Below, piece by piece: positions 23,726 to 24,215 of a stretch of DNA of 24,215 nucleotides; position 1 is the first letter of the stretch, and each line of letters begins with the position of its first letter. Origin of the DNA: Porticoccaceae bacterium. GTDB taxonomy: Bacteria > Pseudomonadota > Gammaproteobacteria > Pseudomonadales > Porticoccaceae. The stretch lies in contig JALRJD010000126.1 in assembly GCA_023255165.1 (NCBI GenBank), forward strand, positions 1 through 24,215, written 5' to 3'. The notes below the pieces were generated by a model. It did no database searches. It was given only the letters and a program-made list of their open reading frames with translations, and had not been told where the DNA came from. The position numbers and the translations under genes are program-made.

Positions 23726-24058
23726 CTACCTGACAATTTTTTGATCCAGCAGTTTGCTGGCATCCTCGACACCACCGGCGTTGACAATATTTGAATAGCC
23801 CATCTCTTGCATAATTGCTTTCGCCTTGCCGGCGCGATTACCGCTGCGGCAGTAGAGGTATATCGGCTGCTGCTTGTCCGGCGCCAGCTGCTCAATGCCG
23901 GCGGCGACATCCTGCAGTACCAGATGTTGTGCGGAGACCAGATGGCCACTGTTCCATTCTTCTAAAGTTCGAACATCGATAATCATCGCTTGATCTCCGT
24001 CGCTCGCGCCAGCCAGACAGCTGAGTGCGAGAAATACCGTTAATAATAAATGCTTCAT
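23726..24058 (-). CDS. Periplasmic single-domain rhodanese
   Basis: A small exported sulfurtransferase-like protein of 110 aa. An N-terminal signal peptide (MKHLLLTVFLALSCLAGASDG) precedes one rhodanese domain: MIIDVRTLEEWNSGHLVSAQHL and the active loop CRSGNRAG with catalytic Cys70. Rhodaneses transfer sulfane sulfur; PspE in E. coli is a periplasmic example of similar size, and this may be its counterpart. The catalytic loop of six residues matches the thiosulfate/rhodanese type. It is convergent with the GGDEF-EAL gene, only 10 bp away, without a terminator between. ATG 24058 is the natural start because the signal sequence begins there. Confidence 0.9.
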   Translation of the reverse strand: MKHLLLTVFLALSCLAGASDGDQAMIIDVRTLEEWNSGHLVSAQHLVLQDVAAGIEQLAPDKQQPIYLYCRSGNRAGKAKAIMQEMGYSNIVNAGGVEDASKLLDQKIVR

Positions 24059-24204
24059 GGATTTACCTATTTTGATTTTATCGAAACTTTAATTGGAAAT
24101 TGTTATAAACTTCGCCAAATTTTTTTTGCGCCCCCGGGCCCATAAGCCCGTTTACAAGGCTGCCTAAAGCCACATTTAACCATAATAATCAGCAGAAGCT
24201 TTGT

Positions 24205-24215
24205 ATGAATAATAT
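24205..24215 (+). other. Possible start of the next gene
   Basis: ATG at 24205 follows AGAAG at 24194-24198 and runs off the window after three codons. Too short to confirm. The 146 bases before it are AT-rich and contain a 5-bp-arm hairpin (CGGGC/GCCCG, 24135-24150). Confidence 0.25.

Noticed and set aside
24135..24150. Hairpin CGGGC/GCCCG near the window end as a terminator
   Set aside because: The arms are only 5 bp and no T-run follows in either usable direction.

Overview
This window looks like chromosomal DNA of a free-living gammaproteobacterium, probably marine and close to the Pseudomonadales/Cellvibrionales. The basis is a Pseudomonas-like set of neighbours (type IV pilus gene pilY1, pilR-pilS, bamD, rluD, pgeF/yfiH, clpB, and rplU-rpmA-obgE-proB), with typical gammaproteobacterial protein sequences, sigma-70 promoters and a heat-shock promoter. 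There is no phage, transposase, CRISPR array, rRNA or tRNA. Taxonomy is inferred from protein resemblance only.

Left part (1-8450): a pilY1 gene cut by the window edge runs rightward and meets a leftward block, bamD, nadE, pilS, pilR. PilS and PilR form the sensor kinase / sigma-54 activator pair that controls type IV pili. BamD is an outer-membrane assembly lipoprotein and NadE makes NAD. BamD is divergent from rluD across a short region with two inverted repeats.

Middle (8455-16311): rightward housekeeping genes. rluD and pgeF come first. A near-consensus promoter, a structured leader, rplU and rpmA follow, ending in a strong terminator. Then come obgE and proB. After proB lie a five-copy 17-bp array, a 12-bp-arm inverted repeat overlapping an FNR/Anr-like site, a sigma-32-type promoter and clpB.

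Right part (16363-24215): a leftward pair (unknown protein, then a LuxR-type regulator) is divergent from a DUF2805/TIGR03643 gene. Next are a cysteine synthase gene with a promoter, an operator-like repeat and a five-copy 13-bp leader array, a DUF1244 gene, a two-repeat lipoprotein, a GAF-PAS-PAS-GGDEF-EAL cyclic-di-GMP enzyme, and a periplasmic rhodanese. A start codon at 24205 may open the next gene.

The most unusual signal is not a gene. At least six gene borders carry short tandem arrays of unrelated sequence with unit lengths of 13, 16 or 17 bp. Several include the stop codon of the adjoining gene. No stretch longer than 300 bases lacks a gene.
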